Assembly (NCBI RefSeq): GCF_025351285.1
Contig: NZ_JANXWG010000082.1
Coordinates: 1 to 64,000, forward strand
DNA length: 64,000 nt
Reading direction: 5' to 3'
DNA from: Novosphingobium sp.
GTDB lineage: Bacteria; Pseudomonadota; Alphaproteobacteria; Sphingomonadales; Sphingomonadaceae
Under the pieces are notes generated by a model. The model was not told where the DNA came from. It made no database searches and saw only the letters and a list, made by a program, of their open reading frames with translations. The translations under genes and the position numbers were made by a program. Of this stretch, positions 61,898 to 64,000 are shown piece by piece; the first letter of the stretch is position 1; each line of letters begins with the position of its first letter.

Positions 61898-62226
61898 TTT
61901 CGCTATCCACGCATGTGCTCGACACCGCGCGCGGAGCGCCCGCAGCGCATGTCGCGATCACGCTGGCCAATGCGGCAGGAACGCAGTTGTTTGCCGGTGC
62001 AACCGATGCGGACGGGCGCTGCAAGGCGTTTCCCGGGCTCGATCCCGGACGGTATCGCCTGACTTTCACGGTCGGCAGCTATTTCACCGGGCAAGGCGCC
62101 ATGCTGACCGATCCCCCCTTTCTCGACGTGATCGTGATCGACTTCGGCCTGTCGGGGGCCGATGGCCACTACCACGTCCCGCTGCTCGTCTCGCCTTACG
62201 GCTACTCGACCTACCGGGGCAGTTGA
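61894..62226 (+). CDS. hiuH: 5-Hydroxyisourate hydrolase (transthyretin-like)
   Basis: 110 residues. The start LSTHVLDTARGAPAAHVAIT and the C-terminal YRGS tetrapeptide are diagnostic for HIU hydrolase as opposed to transthyretin. HYHVPLLVSPYGYSTYRGS holds the active-site His. It hydrolyses 5-hydroxyisourate to OHCU, the substrate of UraD. The ATG overlaps the puuD stop. Confidence 0.97.
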   Translation: MISLSTHVLDTARGAPAAHVAITLANAAGTQLFAGATDADGRCKAFPGLDPGRYRLTFTVGSYFTGQGAMLTDPPFLDVIVIDFGLSGADGHYHVPLLVSPYGYSTYRGS

Positions 62227-62227
62227 G

Positions 62228-63661
62228 GTGGGCTTGCGCTTTCTTCTCGACGGTGCGGTCGTGGAGCCGGGCGAGATCGCGCCCACCACCACCGTGCTCG
62301 AATACTTGCGCACCGTGCTGCGGCGGACCGGCACCATGGAAGGTTGCGCCGAGGGCGATTGCGGCGCCTGCACGGTGTTGGTTGGCGAACTGCAAACGGA
62401 CTGCAACGGCATTGCCTGGCGCTCGGTCAACGCCTGCATCCTGTTTCTGCCGATGCTTCACGGCAAGGCGCTGCTGACGGTGGAAAGTCTTGGCAAGCCG
62501 GACGCACTCGATCCGCTGCAGGAACTGATGGCGGCCAATGGCAGTTCGCAATGCGGGTTCTGCACGCCGGGGTTCGTGATGTCGCTGCACGGTCGGCGGA
62601 TCGGCGCGGCGGGCCATGATCTGCCCGCCGTTGACGTTCTGGCGGGCAACTTGTGCCGCTGCACCGGTTATGGTCCGATCCTTGACGCGGCCGACAAGCT
62701 CGGACCCGTTGCGCGCGACGACAGCGCCACCGTGGCCGCTTTAAGGTCGATCGAACCGGCAGAAACCGTGGCCGGCCGGTTCGGTGAACAGCGCTGGTAT
62801 GTCCCGCGAACGAACGCCGCGCTGGCAGACCTGCTCGCTCAGCATCCCGATGCACGCATCGTGGCGGGGGCGACCGATGTCGGGCTGTGGGTGACCAAGG
62901 GCTTGCGCGACCTCGGCACCGTGATCTTCATCGGCGATATCGGCGAACTGCGCGCAATCGAAGAAACCCCCGCAGGCCTGACGATCGGCGCGGGCGTTCG
63001 CTATGCCCAGGCGCACGCGGCGTTCGTGCGGCTGCACCCCGCGCTCGGCGAATTGACCCGGCGCATCGGCGGGCTCCAGGTGCGCAATTCGGCCACGATC
63101 GGCGGCAATGTGGCCAACGGTTCGCCGATCGGGGACGGCCCGCCCGCCTTGATCGCACTGGGCGCCACGCTGACTTTGCGCGGCGCTGCGGGCACCCGAT
63201 CGATGCCGATCGAGGACTATTTCCTCGACTACGGCAAGCAGGACCTACGCGCGGGCGAATTCGTTGAACGGATCTACGTGCCTCGCCCCGGCCCGGACGA
63301 CATCGTGCATATTTCCAAGCTGTCGCGCCGGTTCGACAGCGACATCTCGGCGGTGTGCGGCGCGTTCAAACTGGCCGTCCGCGATGGCCGCATCGTATCG
63401 GCGAGCGTCGCGTTCGGCGGTATGGCCGCGACCCCACGGCGCGCGACCGCGTGTGAGGCGGCGCTGACCGACGCCCCGTTCACGCTCGCCTCGATCGAAC
63501 GTGCGGCGGCGGCGTTGCGCACCGATTACGCGCCGCTCAGCGATGTACGCGGATCGGCGGACTACCGGCTGAAAGCGGCCGCAAACCTGCTTTTACGGCT
63601 GTGGCATGAAGCGCAAGGTGTGTCCGCATCGCTCCTTGCGCTCGAAGCGACCGATGGCTGA
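62228..63661 (+). CDS. xdhA: Xanthine dehydrogenase small subunit (2Fe-2S and FAD)
   Basis: 477 residues from GTG at 62228, one base after hiuH. The first 2Fe-2S cluster ligands are Cys40, Cys45, Cys48 and Cys70 (CAEGDCGACTV region). The second are Cys109, Cys112, Cys143 and Cys145 (CGFC and CRCTGY). The FAD domain follows (IVAGATDVGLWVTKGLRDLG, then IGGNVANGSPIGDGPPALIA). A TTG two codons later is an alternative start. The small subunit passes electrons from the molybdenum subunit to NAD. Overlaps xdhB by eight bases. Confidence 0.95.
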   Translation: MGLRFLLDGAVVEPGEIAPTTTVLEYLRTVLRRTGTMEGCAEGDCGACTVLVGELQTDCNGIAWRSVNACILFLPMLHGKALLTVESLGKPDALDPLQELMAANGSSQCGFCTPGFVMSLHGRRIGAAGHDLPAVDVLAGNLCRCTGYGPILDAADKLGPVARDDSATVAALRSIEPAETVAGRFGEQRWYVPRTNAALADLLAQHPDARIVAGATDVGLWVTKGLRDLGTVIFIGDIGELRAIEETPAGLTIGAGVRYAQAHAAFVRLHPALGELTRRIGGLQVRNSATIGGNVANGSPIGDGPPALIALGATLTLRGAAGTRSMPIEDYFLDYGKQDLRAGEFVERIYVPRPGPDDIVHISKLSRRFDSDISAVCGAFKLAVRDGRIVSASVAFGGMAATPRRATACEAALTDAPFTLASIERAAAALRTDYAPLSDVRGSADYRLKAAANLLLRLWHEAQGVSASLLALEATDG

Positions 63662-64000
63662 ATCCGATCCCGCATTGGCGGTGGTGGCCAAGCCATCGCA
63701 CCCGCACGACAGCGCGCGGCTCCATGTCAGCGGCGCTGCGCGCTACATCGACGACGAGCCCGAACCGGCTGGAATGCTGCACCTGGCGTTCGGACAGAGC
63801 AGCATGGCCCACGCGCGAATTGCGGCGATGGACCTTGCGGCCGTGCGCAAGGCCGAAGGCGTGGTCGCGGTGTTCAGGGCCCAGGACATTCCCGGCGCCA
63901 ACGATGTCAGCCCGGTCGCCGGGGATGACCGGCTGCTGGCCGCCGGCGAGGTCATCAACGTGGGCCAGCCGGTGTTCCTGGTCGCCGCAACCAGCCGCAA
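63654..64000 (+). CDS. xdhB: Xanthine dehydrogenase molybdopterin-binding subunit (5' part)
   Basis: The first 115 codons of the large subunit; the gene continues beyond the window. SGAARYIDDEPEPAGMLHLA and FGQSSMAHARIAAMDLAAVR are the conserved start of the aldehyde/xanthine oxidase a/b hammerhead domain. VVAVFRAQDIPGANDVSPVA continues it. The active-site Glu and molybdopterin motifs lie outside the window, so substrate preference cannot be checked here. Context with hiuH, puuD and uraD supports xanthine. Confidence 0.93.
   Translation, partial: MAESDPALAVVAKPSHPHDSARLHVSGAARYIDDEPEPAGMLHLAFGQSSMAHARIAAMDLAAVRKAEGVVAVFRAQDIPGANDVSPVAGDDRLLAAGEVINVGQPVFLVAATSR

Noticed and set aside
1..64000. 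CRISPR arrays, rRNA genes, IS transposases
   Set aside because: No regularly spaced repeats, rRNA sequence or transposase reading frame could be found by eye.

Overview
The window is GC-rich, densely packed bacterial DNA. Its flagellar gene order, short hook-cap, hook and flagellin proteins, FlbD-like activator and sphingomonad-style housekeeping genes point to an alphaproteobacterium of the Sphingomonadales (Novosphingobium/Sphingomonas type). That assignment is inferred from gene content and protein flavour; no 16S rRNA gene is present.

Region 1 (1-27016) is a near-complete flagellar locus. It starts inside flgB and runs flgC-D-E-F-G-H-I-J-K-L, then motA-motB, all on the + strand. A GlsB-like membrane protein gene and the flagellin gene lie on the - strand. 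A sigma-54 activator gene of FlbD type follows, and it leads straight into fliE-F-G-H-I-J-K-L-M-N-O-P-Q-R, flhB, fliD and fliS. Many stops and starts overlap, so the genes are probably translated in coupled blocks. flhA, flgA, flhF, fliA and the chemotaxis genes are not in the window.

Region 2 (27017-34843) opens with a stack of three perfect hairpins. It continues with two tandem ParA/MinD-type ATPases, polyphosphate kinase (ppk), an exopolyphosphatase (ppx), a glutathione S-transferase and an NDUFA9-like NAD(P)-binding protein.

Region 3 (34844-50727) is a genomic island of about 15.8 kb integrated at the 3' end of tRNA-Leu(CAG). It has a P4-type tyrosine integrase, an excisionase-like HTH protein, a near-duplicate of the tRNA end at the far boundary, and matching GACGGTAT repeats near both ends. 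The cargo is DNA restriction. The first module is a type I R-M operon: phd-like antitoxin, hsdM, rhuM, hsdS in two pieces, hsdR. Its specificity gene has a 12-bp repeat in the spacer helix and a CAAG tetranucleotide tract at the break; one extra CAAG would fuse the two pieces into one 412-residue HsdS. The second module places an McrB-like ATPase with an EVE-like domain inside its AAA+ module, a predicted PD-(D/E)XK nuclease, a small membrane protein, a frameshifted TerB-like protein and McrC in one gene row. This module and the switchable HsdS are the best candidates for something not yet described.

Region 4 (51095-64000) is a + strand purine and ureide catabolic operon. xdhA-xdhB oxidise (hypo)xanthine to urate. 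PuuD, HiuH and UraD take urate to allantoin. PuuE and AllC open and hydrolyse it. PucG transaminates the ureidoglycine, giving oxalurate. The HpxX/HpxY/HpxW/HpxZ set is predicted to finish oxalurate/oxamate breakdown. A purine permease and an exported nucleosidase supply substrate. The operon runs off the right edge inside xdhB.
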